From assembly GCF_016031625.1 (NCBI RefSeq), contig NZ_JACCHP010000003.1, positions 1-64,000 of the forward strand: 64,000 bases of DNA. Direction: 5' to 3'. The notes beneath the pieces were generated by a model, which was given only the letters and a program-made list of their open reading frames with translations, did not search any database and was not told the origin of the DNA. Origin of the DNA: Bradyrhizobium agreste. Its GTDB lineage: Bacteria > Pseudomonadota > Alphaproteobacteria > Rhizobiales > Xanthobacteraceae. The position numbers and the translations under genes were made by a program. This document shows, piece by piece, positions 54,472 through 63,537 of the stretch (its first letter is position 1; every line of letters starts with the position of its first letter).

Positions 54472-56091
54472 ATGACCGACGAACTCCAATTTACCGGTTC
54501 GGGCGATCGCGCGCTCGACCGCGCCATTCAGCGCGAGGCGAAATCGGGTGAGCTCACGCAGATTGCCGAGGGTATCTATGCGCGCCTTGGTACGCGCACA
54601 AAAGAGGAATTCGCTTACGCACACTGGACGCCCATCCTGGGCAAGCTGATCCCAGGAGCTGTCCTGACCGGACGAACGGCGATATCGGTCATTCCTTGGC
54701 GTGGGCGCGGAGAGGATGGTCGGCCGGTATACCCGGGCTGGGTCTTTTGCACGCATAGCGAAGGTAAAACACGAAAGGCCTTCTCGTTACCCGGTCTGGA
54801 GATACGCTCCTTCCCAGGACCGGGTCCACTGGAGGGCGATGTTGCTTACCTGGGCACATACATTCCGAGCGCGGCGCGCAAGCTCCTGGAAAACTTGAAG
54901 CCGTCACGCGAGCGCGATGGGCCGCGGCGTAACGTCGGGCGCGAAGGTGCCGAACTCGAGCTTGAGAGGCTGCTTAAGACCGAGCATGAAGACGGGCTTC
55001 GCGCGATTCGGCGGCGCGCGCACGCCATTGCTTCAGCGTTGGGGGCGACCGACGAGCTCAAGGTGCTCGATGATCTAATCGGCACTCTGCTCAAAACGCG
55101 GCAGTCAAAGCTCGCAAACCAGAAGGTCGCCGCCCGCCAGCGTCGCGAGGCTCCTTACGACCCGGACTGCATGGAGCGCCTGAAGGAACTCGCTATCGTG
55201 CTCGAGCGCGCTCCGCTGCCCGATCGCCCCAACCCGCACGCAGGGGAAGACGAACGCGCCTGCACGTCATTTATCGAGGCCTATTTCACGAACTATATCG
55301 AGGGGACTCGGTTCTCGGTCGACAAGGCTCGCCGCATCGTTTTCAACGACGAGGAGCCGGACGGGCGGCCTGCCGACGGCCGTGACATCGTGCAGACATT
55401 CAAGCAGGTCTCCACGATGACGCAGGGCATGGCCATGGCGGGCTCATTCGCTGAGTTCGTCGACGAGATCAAAGAACGTAACCGCACGCTGATGGACGCT
55501 CGGCCGGAGAAGAATCCGGGTAACTTCAAGAGCGAGCCGAATTATGTCGGCAACTCGGAGTTCGTCCCGCCGGACCTTGTAGAAGGTACGTTGAAGGAAG
55601 GTTACGAGATGCTGAAGAGCATCTCCCATCCCCTGGCGCGCGGCATCTTTGTGCACACTTTGCTCGTTCTCGTCCACCCGTTCAATGATGGGAACGGTCG
55701 AACCTCGCGCATCATGATGACCAAAGAGCTCGTCGGTGCAGGCCAGTGCAGGCTGATCGTTCCAACGATCTTCCGAACCGACTACGTCGGAGGATTGGTC
55801 AAGCTCTTCGATTCAGAGCCCAAGGCAGCTCCGCTTGTGCGCGCGATGATCGAATGCCAACGGATCACTAACGCAATCGTCTCTCCTGATCTCGACCGAA
55901 CCATCGATCTATGGGCATCAACGAATGCGTTCCTGGAGGATATCGAAAATGCCCGACTAACTTCCCCCAATCCCGATCTCAAGATCGAAAGGAGAAGGGG
56001 TATTCCAGCTCCCGCTGAGTATTGGGAGGCGCTCGACTTGAAGCGCAGCCTCGGAGACGATGCATCGTCGCTGTTTGGGCGATCGATGTGA
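54472..56091 (+). CDS. Fic family protein with AbiEi-like N-terminal domain
   Basis: 539 residues. Residues about 15-145 resemble AbiEi-type antitoxin winged-helix domains: LTQIAEGIYARL, IPGAVLTGRTAI, SLPGLEIRSFPG, GDVAYLGTYIPSAARKLLENL. Then a helical stretch (150-240) and the Fic domain with HPFNDGNGRTSR at 402-413, catalytic His402. The self-inhibitory motif TNYIEG (273-278; S/T-x-x-x-E-G/N) lies before it, which marks a class II Fic AMPylase whose Glu277 blocks ATP binding. Likely an AMPylating toxin-type enzyme carrying its own DNA-binding module. A clear ribosome site is absent. Upstream are TAGCGACA repeats. Target unknown. Confidence 0.8.
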   Translation: MTDELQFTGSGDRALDRAIQREAKSGELTQIAEGIYARLGTRTKEEFAYAHWTPILGKLIPGAVLTGRTAISVIPWRGRGEDGRPVYPGWVFCTHSEGKTRKAFSLPGLEIRSFPGPGPLEGDVAYLGTYIPSAARKLLENLKPSRERDGPRRNVGREGAELELERLLKTEHEDGLRAIRRRAHAIASALGATDELKVLDDLIGTLLKTRQSKLANQKVAARQRREAPYDPDCMERLKELAIVLERAPLPDRPNPHAGEDERACTSFIEAYFTNYIEGTRFSVDKARRIVFNDEEPDGRPADGRDIVQTFKQVSTMTQGMAMAGSFAEFVDEIKERNRTLMDARPEKNPGNFKSEPNYVGNSEFVPPDLVEGTLKEGYEMLKSISHPLARGIFVHTLLVLVHPFNDGNGRTSRIMMTKELVGAGQCRLIVPTIFRTDYVGGLVKLFDSEPKAAPLVRAMIECQRITNAIVSPDLDRTIDLWASTNAFLEDIENARLTSPNPDLKIERRRGIPAPAEYWEALDLKRSLGDDASSLFGRSM

Positions 56092-56399
56092 TCCCCAGCG
56101 GAAGGCCGCGGCCCGACAGCTGGCGATGCTCGGCATATCGATGATTGAGCGCATCCAATACGAGAAGGCAAGGCCGTTGATGGCTCCTCGTTATGCCGCC
56201 CTGAGCGTCGCACTAGATCGACTAGGTCGGCAGCACATCACGAGCGCGGTGTCCGCTAACAGCCTGCGTCTTTTACGCCACAGATCGATAGGGCACCTTC
56301 GATTCCATGGATGTCGGCCCATTAGGAAGTCAACGAGGACAGCCCCATATCATTGAGTGTGTAGTAGGGGATGATGCCGTCGGTCCCAATGTCGGAAGC
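56092..56399. other. Intergenic region
   Basis: 308 nt between the Fic gene and the convergent YciI gene. No gene, terminator or repeat recognised; the GC content is lower than in the surrounding operons. Confidence 0.35.
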
Positions 56400-56687
56400 T
56401 CAGCCTTGGCGGCGTAGGAAGCCTGTTATCGTGACGTTCTCCCAAATACCTGCTGCGGCGAACGGATCGGCGCGGTTGAAGGCCTCGACCTCGGCGCGGC
56501 CGGGAGCCTCGATCAGGAACAGGCTGCCGATCATGGTGGCGCCGTCATCGGCGACCAGCGGTCCTGACATTACGATCCTGACGCCGAAGCGCGAGGTGTC
56601 GCTCAGGAACGTCTTGTGAGCGTCGTAATTGGCAAGGCGCGTCGGCAATGCACCGGTGCGGTCGATGGCATGGATGGCGAACAGCAT
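56400..56687 (-). CDS. YciI family protein
   Basis: 95 residues, the usual length. MLFAIHAIDR at the start, then YDAHKTFLSD, GPLVADDGATMIGSLFLIEAPGRAEVEAFNRADPF and the hydrophobic end match the YciI dimeric alpha/beta-barrel family. Its conserved His (about 24) and Asp residues suggest an enzyme active site; the reaction is unknown. GGAG upstream of the ATG. It lies 68 nt from the sugar-ABC binding-protein stop, which reads in the same direction upstream, so it may be co-transcribed. Confidence 0.85.
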   Translation of the reverse strand: MLFAIHAIDRTGALPTRLANYDAHKTFLSDTSRFGVRIVMSGPLVADDGATMIGSLFLIEAPGRAEVEAFNRADPFAAAGIWENVTITGFLRRQG

Positions 56688-56755
56688 GACGTCTCCGTTT
56701 CTTGGCAGGTTCTTGGGACGGCCGCGCTGGCGGCCATCCGTGTTTGATGTGAGGC

Positions 56756-57724
56756 TTACTTCGCGCTGAGCTTGCTGGCTTCCTCGAAGGTCGGGCAGGT
56801 GCGCTGCTCGAGCGGCGTGTCGAACGGCTGGTAATTATCCTTGGTGATAACCGTCGGTTTCAGCACGATCTCGCCGATGACAGGCTGCTCGCGCAGGGCG
56901 CGGATCGCCATCATCGTGCCTATGCAGCCCTGGTAGAAGCCGTTGTAATCGCCGCTCGCCAGCAGCTTGCCCGATTTGATGGCGTCAATCGCTTCCTTGG
57001 TGCCATTGATGCCGATCACCTGGGCCTTGCGGTTGGCGCCGTCGAGCGCCTCGATCGCGCCGACCGCCATGGCGTCGTTGGCGGCAAGCACGCCGTCGAT
57101 CTGCGAATTCGACTGCATCAAATTTTCCATGACCTGGAGCGCCTGGAGCCGTTGATAGTTGCCGGGCTGCGAGGCCAAAAGCTTGGCGCCCGGGTTCTCC
57201 TTCAGCGCGTCGTTGAAGCCGCGGACGCGATCGACATTGGTCAGCGAGCCCTTGACGCCCTCGATGATGACGATGTTGCCCTTGCCGCCGAGCGTCTTGA
57301 GCAGGAAGCGTGCGGTCTCGAGCCCGAGGCTGTAATCGTCGGCGCCGACGAAGGAGAGGAATTTGCCGCCTGCGGAGCGGTCGGTGATGTTGACCACCGG
57401 GATCTTGGCGTCGTTGATCTTCTCGACCCCGGGGACCATCGCCTTGTAGTCGACAGGCGTGAACACGATCGCGCTCGGCTTCTTCACCACCACGTCCTCG
57501 ATCTGGCTGAGCTGCTCGGGGATCGAATCCGGCTTGGTCGGAATGTACTGGAGCGTCTTGGCGTTCATCGCCTTCGCCATGTTGTCGGCGCCGACCCGCA
57601 CCGTCTGGAAGAACGGGTTGGTCTGGTTCTTGGTGAAGACGGCAATGGTCTCGCCGTCGGCGCGCGCCTGCGTGGTGAACGCGGCCGCCACTAACAATGC
57701 CAGATAGCCCAGTTTCTGTTTCAT
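56756..57724 (-). CDS. Ribose-type ABC transporter substrate-binding protein
   Basis: 322 residues from ATG at 57724 (GGAGA upstream); a frame from 57742 is less likely. Signal peptide ends QARADG. Peripla_BP_4 fold: TIAVFTKNQTNPFFQTVRVGADNMA, VVNITDRSAGG, FVGADDYSLGLETARFLL and IDGVLAANDAMAVGAIEAL match RbsB-like proteins. Ligand unknown; the aromatic and oxidase genes of the same run suggest something other than ribose. Confidence 0.9.
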   Translation of the reverse strand: MKQKLGYLALLVAAAFTTQARADGETIAVFTKNQTNPFFQTVRVGADNMAKAMNAKTLQYIPTKPDSIPEQLSQIEDVVVKKPSAIVFTPVDYKAMVPGVEKINDAKIPVVNITDRSAGGKFLSFVGADDYSLGLETARFLLKTLGGKGNIVIIEGVKGSLTNVDRVRGFNDALKENPGAKLLASQPGNYQRLQALQVMENLMQSNSQIDGVLAANDAMAVGAIEALDGANRKAQVIGINGTKEAIDAIKSGKLLASGDYNGFYQGCIGTMMAIRALREQPVIGEIVLKPTVITKDNYQPFDTPLEQRTCPTFEEASKLSAK

Positions 57725-57767
57725 ATTGTCTCCATCCCTCATTTTGCTTGTTGGATTTGTCGAAAAC

Positions 57768-58745
57768 TCATTGCGCGCGGCGCCGGGTCTTCATGTCGAG
57801 CCAGACCGCCAGGATCACGATGATGCCGGTGACGAGCGGCTGCCAATTGGCGCTGACCGAGAGCAGGTTCATGCCGTTCAGCACCAGCGTCAGGATCAAC
57901 GCGCCGATGAAGGTGCCGAACACGGTGCCGACGCCGCCGAACAGCGAGGTGCCGCCGATCAGCACGGCCGCAATCGCCGGCAAGGTCAGGCTTTCGCCGA
58001 TATCGGCCTCGGCCGAGTTGAGGCGGGACAGGAAGATGATCGAGGCAAGCCCGGCCATCGTGCCTGATACCGCATAGACCAGGAGGAGCCGCCGCGCGAC
58101 CGGAATACCGGAGAGGCGGGCGGCGACCGGATTGGCGCCGATGGCGTAAATCTCCTGGCCCCAGATCGTGCGCTGCGCGAACAGCGTGCCGATGCCGAGG
58201 AACACCAGCAGCAGATAGACCGGGATCGGCAGGCCGAACAGATAACCGCTGCCGATCTGGCGGAAACCGGCCGGGAAGCCGTGCAGCGTCTCTCCGGCCA
58301 TGTACCAATAAGTCAGGCCGTTCAGCACCCAGAGCATGCCATAGGTGGCGATGAAGGAGGGGATGCGCAGCGCCGTCACCATGATGCCATTGAGCAGGCC
58401 AACGATGCCGCCGCAGGCAAGGCCGGTGAGGATGCCGAGCACGGGCGAACCGGTCGTGTGGATCACGGTGCCGGCGATGCAGGCGGACAGCGCGACATTG
58501 GCGCCGACCGACAGATCGAGGCCGGCGGTGAGCACCACCAAGGTCAGGCCCGAGGCGATGAAGAAGGTGAGGCTCGCCTGGCGCAGCACGTTGAGGATGT
58601 TGCCGAGGCTAAGGAAGGAATCGTTCAGCACCGCCAGCACGGCGCAAATCAGCAGCACGGCGAGCAGGCGATAGAACAGCTGGATCGCGTCCTGGGATAG
58701 GAAGGAGCGGGGCAGCGGCAGGGCCTCCTTGCTGATGTCCGTCAT
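57768..58745 (-). CDS. Ribose-type ABC permease (RbsC family)
   Basis: 325 residues, eight to ten membrane segments. RbsC-family markers: LTLVVLTAGLDLSVGA and GTSLFGGVGTVFGTFIGALIL. It shares ATGA with the second permease gene upstream. Probably pairs with it as a heterodimer. Confidence 0.92.
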   Translation of the reverse strand: MTDISKEALPLPRSFLSQDAIQLFYRLLAVLLICAVLAVLNDSFLSLGNILNVLRQASLTFFIASGLTLVVLTAGLDLSVGANVALSACIAGTVIHTTGSPVLGILTGLACGGIVGLLNGIMVTALRIPSFIATYGMLWVLNGLTYWYMAGETLHGFPAGFRQIGSGYLFGLPIPVYLLLVFLGIGTLFAQRTIWGQEIYAIGANPVAARLSGIPVARRLLLVYAVSGTMAGLASIIFLSRLNSAEADIGESLTLPAIAAVLIGGTSLFGGVGTVFGTFIGALILTLVLNGMNLLSVSANWQPLVTGIIVILAVWLDMKTRRRAQ

Positions 58746-59692
58746 GCCCGGCTCCTGAGGCCATCGAGAAACAGGGCAACGATGACGAGGACGCCGACGC
58801 TTGCGACCTGCACCGAGGAGGGCAGCGAGATCAGGTTCAGCCCGTTGCGCAGCACGCCGACGGCGAGGACGCCAAGCAGTGTGCCGAGCAGCCAGCCATT
58901 GCCGCGCTCGAAGGAGGTGCCGCCGACGGCGACCGCCGCTATCGCATCGAATTCAAGCCCGAGGCCGGCGGTCGGGTGCCCCGAATTCATGCGCGCGGTC
59001 ATCAACAGGCCGGCGACACCGGCCATGGTGCCGCCGAGCGCGTAAACCGCGATCAGCAGCTTGTTGGGCGAGAGGCCGGCATAACGCAGCGCTTCGCGAT
59101 TGCCGCCGAGCGCGAACACATAGCTGCCGAAGCGGGTGTGATAGAGCAGGCCGTGGAAGGCAGCGTAGGTCACGAGCGCCAGCACGATCGGCACGGGGAT
59201 GCCGAGCAGCGTCGCCGAATAGATGTCGCGAACGCTGTGGGGAATGCCGACCACGCTCTGGCCGTCGGACACGATCAGCGACAGGCCCTGCGCCATGCCG
59301 AGGGTGCCGAGGGTTGCCACGAACGGCGGGATACCCAGGATAGCGACCAGCCAGCCGTTGACGGTGCCGAAGGCCGCGCCAACCAGCACGCCGGCGCCGA
59401 GACCGAGCAGCATCGACTTGGTCGAAAGCGAAACGATGGCGACGCAGAGCGAGGTCAGCGTCAGCACCGCGCCCATCGAAAGGTCGAGCCCCTCGCTCAT
59501 GATGATCAGCGTCATCGGCAGCGCCAGCATGGTCAGGATGGTCGACTGCACCAGCACGTTGGAGAAATTGGCCGGGGTGAGGAAGCCAGGCGCGATCGCC
59601 CCGAACAGCACGATCAGCGCCGCCAGCGCGATGGCGACGCCGGGGATGCGCTGGAGCGGATTGGGCTGTGCTACGACCGCGGCCTCACGCAT
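58742..59692 (-). CDS. Ribose-type ABC permease (RbsC family)
   Basis: 316 residues, same family as the next gene: LTLIIMSEGLDLSMGA, YAGLSPNKLLIAVYALGGTMAGVAGLLMTARM and GGTSFERGNGWLLGTLLGVL. It overlaps the ATPase gene by 8 nt (start at 59692, ATPase stop near 59685). Confidence 0.92.
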   Translation of the reverse strand: MREAAVVAQPNPLQRIPGVAIALAALIVLFGAIAPGFLTPANFSNVLVQSTILTMLALPMTLIIMSEGLDLSMGAVLTLTSLCVAIVSLSTKSMLLGLGAGVLVGAAFGTVNGWLVAILGIPPFVATLGTLGMAQGLSLIVSDGQSVVGIPHSVRDIYSATLLGIPVPIVLALVTYAAFHGLLYHTRFGSYVFALGGNREALRYAGLSPNKLLIAVYALGGTMAGVAGLLMTARMNSGHPTAGLGLEFDAIAAVAVGGTSFERGNGWLLGTLLGVLAVGVLRNGLNLISLPSSVQVASVGVLVIVALFLDGLRSRA

Positions 59693-61190
59693 GATGCATC
59701 CCCAATCGCACGATGTTCTCCTCGGTCAGCTCGTTGCGGGTCAAATGTCCGGCGACGCGGCCTTCGCGCATCACATAGGCGCGGTCGCAGACATGGCAGA
59801 TCTCGACCTGCTCGGAGGAGATCATCAGGGCGGCCGCGCCTTCGGCGACGAGCCGGTCGATCAGCGCAAAGATCTCGGATTTGGCACCGACATCGATGCC
59901 GCGGGTCGGCTCGTCAAAAATGAAAAGCTTGGCGCCGGCTGCCAGCCATTTGCCGATCACGACTTTCTGCTGGTTGCCGCCGGAGAGCAGGCCCACGGTC
60001 TGGCGTGCGCTGGGCGTTGCGATGCGGAGCTGCCGGATCAGGCCGTCGGCGGTGCGCTGGCCGCGGCGCGGATCGAACAGCCCGCTCGGGAACAGTTTTC
60101 GCAGCGCCGAGACCACGAGGTTGTCGCCGACGGAGCGGAGCAAAGCGAGGCCCTCGCTCTTACGGCTTTCCGGGATCAGCGCGATGCCGCGGCGGGAGGC
60201 GACATCCGGCTCGCCGGAGATCGGCTTGCCGTCGAACACGATTTCGCCCGAGGCGACCGGGTCGGCGCCGAAGATGGCGCGCGCGACTTCCGTGCGGCCC
60301 GATCCGACCAGGCCGCAGAGGCCGACGATCTCGCCGCGGCGTACTTCGATATTGATGTCGGAAATGCCGCTCGGCGCGGTCAGGCCTTTGACCTCGAGCA
60401 GCACCTCGCCGGGCTTGTCGGCGAAATTGCGCGGATAGGTCATGTCGACATTGCGGCCGACCATCATGCGGACGAGCTGGTCGGGCGTGACGTCGGCCGG
60501 CTTGACGCCATCGATGCGACGGCCGTCGCGTAGCACCGTGATACGGTCGCCGAGCGCGAACACTTCGGCCATGCGATGCGAGATGTAGACGATGGAGACG
60601 CCATCGGCCTTGAGCCGCGCGATCAGCGCGAACAAGAGCTCGGTCTCCCGGTCCGAGAGCGCGGCGGTCGGCTCGTCCATCACCAGGATGCGCGCATTCT
60701 GGCTGATGGCTTTCGCGATCTCGACCATCTGCTGCTGGGCGACGCCGAGCGTGTTGACCACGACGGAAGGATCGATGTCGAAGCCGATCGTGTCGAGCAG
60801 GCGTTTTGCGTCGGCCAGGATCTTGCGACGGTCGATGGTGCCGGGGATGCGGCCCTTCGGCTCGCGGCCGAGGAAGATGTTCTGGGCGATGTCGAGATAG
60901 GGGACGAGCGAGAATTCCTGGAAGATCACGGCGATGCCGAGCTGTTGCGCGTCGGCGGTCGACGTAATTTCGACCTTCTCGCCTTTGTGGAAGAACTCGC
61001 CGGCATCGGCCTGGTAGGCGCCGCACAGCACCTTCATCAGGCTCGACTTGCCCGCGCCGTTTTCGCCCAGCAGCATGTGGACTTCGCCGGGGTAGAGCGC
61101 AAAGGACACGTCGTCGAGCGCCTTGACGCCCGGGAACGACTTGCTGATGCTGCGGAGTTCCAATAGCGGCGTCACTGCGGTCTCGCTCAT
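59685..61190 (-). CDS. Ribose-type ABC ATP-binding protein (two domains)
   Basis: 501 residues, RbsA/MglA type with two nucleotide domains in one chain. First: Walker A GENGAGKSS, Walker B ARILVMDEPTAAL. Second: GLVGSGRTEVARAI (degenerate), signature LLSGGNQQKVVIGKWL, and LFIFDEPTRGIDVG. Couples ATP hydrolysis to import through the two permeases. Overlaps the FAD-oxidase gene by four bases. Confidence 0.93.
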   Translation of the reverse strand: MSETAVTPLLELRSISKSFPGVKALDDVSFALYPGEVHMLLGENGAGKSSLMKVLCGAYQADAGEFFHKGEKVEITSTADAQQLGIAVIFQEFSLVPYLDIAQNIFLGREPKGRIPGTIDRRKILADAKRLLDTIGFDIDPSVVVNTLGVAQQQMVEIAKAISQNARILVMDEPTAALSDRETELLFALIARLKADGVSIVYISHRMAEVFALGDRITVLRDGRRIDGVKPADVTPDQLVRMMVGRNVDMTYPRNFADKPGEVLLEVKGLTAPSGISDINIEVRRGEIVGLCGLVGSGRTEVARAIFGADPVASGEIVFDGKPISGEPDVASRRGIALIPESRKSEGLALLRSVGDNLVVSALRKLFPSGLFDPRRGQRTADGLIRQLRIATPSARQTVGLLSGGNQQKVVIGKWLAAGAKLFIFDEPTRGIDVGAKSEIFALIDRLVAEGAAALMISSEQVEICHVCDRAYVMREGRVAGHLTRNELTEENIVRLGMHHA

Positions 61191-62578
61191 GGCCGGACTC
61201 CCGCAAGGATCTTGCCGGGATTCATCAGCCCGTTCGGATCGAGCGCGGTCTTGATCGATCGCATTACATCCACGGCTTCGCCCAGCTCGTCGGTGAGATA
61301 GTCGATCTTGCCCATGCCGATGCCGTGCTCGCCGGTGCAGGTGCCGTCCATCGCAATGGCGCGGGCGACCATGCGGGCCTGGAGCGCCTTGGCGCCGTCG
61401 ATCTCTTCAGGCCTTGCGGGATCGACCAGGATCAGCATGTGGAAATTGCCGTCGCCAACATGGCCGACGATCGGCGCGGTGAAGCCGTGCTCATCCGCAT
61501 CCCGCCTTGTTTCTGTCAGGCATTCGGCGAGCCGCGAGATCGGAACGCAGACGTCGGTGATGACGGCGCGCGCGCCGGGCCGCAGGCCCAGACCGGCATA
61601 GAGCGTGTTGTCGCGGGCGTGCCAGAGCCGGCTGCGATCCTCCGGCGCCTTGGCCCATTCAAAGCCGCGGCCGCCGTGCTCGGCCGCGATCGCCTGCGCC
61701 AGCTCGGCCTGTTCGGCCACCGCGCTCTCCGAGCCGTGAAATTCGAAGAACAGTGTTGGCGCCTCGCGATAACCGAGCTTGGCATAGGCATTGATGCCGC
61801 GCATCATGACTTCGTCAAGCAGCTCGACGCGGGCCACCGGAATGGCGGCCTGGATGATCGAGATCGCGGTATCGACCGCATTGTGCAGCGTGTCGAAGCT
61901 GCACACCGCAGCCGAGATCGCCTGGGGCAGCGGATGCAGTTTCAGCGTGACCTCGGTGATGACGCCAAGCGTGCCTTCGGCGCCGACGAACAGCCGCGTC
62001 ACATCGTAGCCAGCCGCCGATTTGCGCGCGCGACGGGCCGTGCGGATGACGCGGCCGTCGGCCAGCACGACTTCGAGCGCCATGACGTTGTCCTTCATGG
62101 TGCCGTAGCGCACGGCCATGGTGCCGGAGGCGCGCGTCGACGTCATGCCGCCGATCGAGGCATCGGCGCCGGGATCGATCGGGAAGAAAAGCCCGGTGCC
62201 GCGCAGCTCGGCATTGAGCTGCTTGCGGGTGATGCCGGGCTGAACCACGACATTCATGTCGCTGTCGTGGACGGTGAGCACCTTGTTCATGCGCGCGAAG
62301 TCGATACAGACGCCGCCCGCGACCGCGGACGCGTTGCCCTCGAGCGAGGTGCCGGCGCCGAACGGAACGATCGGCATGTTCGCGCCGGCGCAGAGCTTGA
62401 CGATCTCGACGACCTCCGCGGTCGTCTCGGGAAACACGACGATGTCGGGGGGCAGGGCGCGATAATAGGACTCGCTCTGGCCATGCTGGTCGAGCACGCC
62501 GCGTGCGATGGTCGCACGCGGACCGATCACGCCCGTGAGGCGTTCCGCCAAGGCGGCACTGTTGACCGGCGATCCCAT
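61187..62578 (-). CDS. FAD-linked oxidase (GlcD/D-lactate dehydrogenase family)
   Basis: 463 residues. PCMH-type FAD domain with PFGAGTSLEGN and the C-terminal FAD-oxidase domain ending GTCTGEHGIGMGKIDYL. GlcD-like enzymes oxidise D-2-hydroxyacids such as glycolate or D-lactate to keto acids. It overlaps the ABC ATPase start by four bases, so the enzyme and importer belong to one operon. Confidence 0.9.
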   Translation of the reverse strand: MGSPVNSAALAERLTGVIGPRATIARGVLDQHGQSESYYRALPPDIVVFPETTAEVVEIVKLCAGANMPIVPFGAGTSLEGNASAVAGGVCIDFARMNKVLTVHDSDMNVVVQPGITRKQLNAELRGTGLFFPIDPGADASIGGMTSTRASGTMAVRYGTMKDNVMALEVVLADGRVIRTARRARKSAAGYDVTRLFVGAEGTLGVITEVTLKLHPLPQAISAAVCSFDTLHNAVDTAISIIQAAIPVARVELLDEVMMRGINAYAKLGYREAPTLFFEFHGSESAVAEQAELAQAIAAEHGGRGFEWAKAPEDRSRLWHARDNTLYAGLGLRPGARAVITDVCVPISRLAECLTETRRDADEHGFTAPIVGHVGDGNFHMLILVDPARPEEIDGAKALQARMVARAIAMDGTCTGEHGIGMGKIDYLTDELGEAVDVMRSIKTALDPNGLMNPGKILAGVRP

Positions 62579-62637
62579 CGTTTCTCCCTGTCGTTCTTGT
62601 CGCGAACTGTTGTTCGTCCGTCGATTCGACGTTCGGC

Positions 62638-63522
62638 TTACGCCGCTTGTGCGTTGCTTGCGGCCTGCTTCAGGCCGAAATCATAATTGAGGTGATAGTA
62701 GGCGCTATCCACCATGCGACCATCCGGCGCACGGCCGGCCGGGCAGAGCACGAAATCGTGGATCAGGCTGTCCTTGACGCCGAACACCACGTCAGAGTCG
62801 AGATATTTGTCGCCGGCCACGAACACGTGGGTGACGAGTTGCTCGAAGCCCGGCGCCGAGATCATGAAGTGCACATGCGCGGGACGCCAGGGATGGCGGC
62901 CCTGCGCCTCCAGCATCTCGCCGACCGGGCCGTCATGCGGGATCGGATAGGCCGCCGGCTTGATCGACCAGAAATGGAAACGGCCGTTGGCGTCGGTGTG
63001 GAAGCGGGCGCGCATGGCGAGATCGCCGATCTCATCGAGCTGCTGCACGTCGTAGTAGCCGTCATTGTCGGAATGCCAGACGTCGACCACGGCGCCGGCG
63101 AGCGGGCGGCCATCGACCGTCGACACCGAGCCGGTGACGATCATGGGATCGCCTTCCATGTTGCCCGAGATGTCGTCGCCGCTTTGTTTCTCCGGCGCGG
63201 CCTGGACGAAGAACGGGCCGAGCACGGTGGTCTCGGTCGCGCCCTCGGGCACCGGATGATTGATCGCATCGACCAGCATGGAGACGCCGAGCGTATCCGA
63301 GAGCAGGATGAATTCCTGGCGCTTGTCGTCGCACATGTGGCCGGTGCGGGTCAGGAAGTCGATGCCGAACTCCCATTCCTTCTGGGTCGGGCGCACCTCG
63401 CGCACGAAGGCGTGGAGGTGGCGCACCAGGGCCTCGCTGACCTCTTTGATGCGCGGATCGCTCGCGCCCGCGATGCGCTCCAGCACGGCGTCGGTGATGT
63501 TGGTTTCGCTGAAATTACGCAT
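62638..63522 (-). CDS. Intradiol ring-cleavage dioxygenase, probably hydroxyquinol 1,2-dioxygenase
   Basis: 294 residues. Fe(III) ligands Tyr156 (NDGYYDVQ), Tyr192 (AAYPIP), His216 and His218 (AHVHF), spaced 36, 24 and 2 as in catechol dioxygenases. N-terminal dimerisation part and LGPFFVQAAP with GHPW-type loop fit the hydroxyquinol group, which cleaves 1,2,4-trihydroxybenzene to maleylacetate; catechol cannot be excluded. It sits 15 nt behind the 3-hydroxyisobutyrate-dehydrogenase-like gene and 59 nt ahead of the FAD oxidase. Confidence 0.88.
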   Translation of the reverse strand: MRNFSETNITDAVLERIAGASDPRIKEVSEALVRHLHAFVREVRPTQKEWEFGIDFLTRTGHMCDDKRQEFILLSDTLGVSMLVDAINHPVPEGATETTVLGPFFVQAAPEKQSGDDISGNMEGDPMIVTGSVSTVDGRPLAGAVVDVWHSDNDGYYDVQQLDEIGDLAMRARFHTDANGRFHFWSIKPAAYPIPHDGPVGEMLEAQGRHPWRPAHVHFMISAPGFEQLVTHVFVAGDKYLDSDVVFGVKDSLIHDFVLCPAGRAPDGRMVDSAYYHLNYDFGLKQAASNAQAA

Positions 63523-63537
63523 ATTCGCCTCCGTCGA

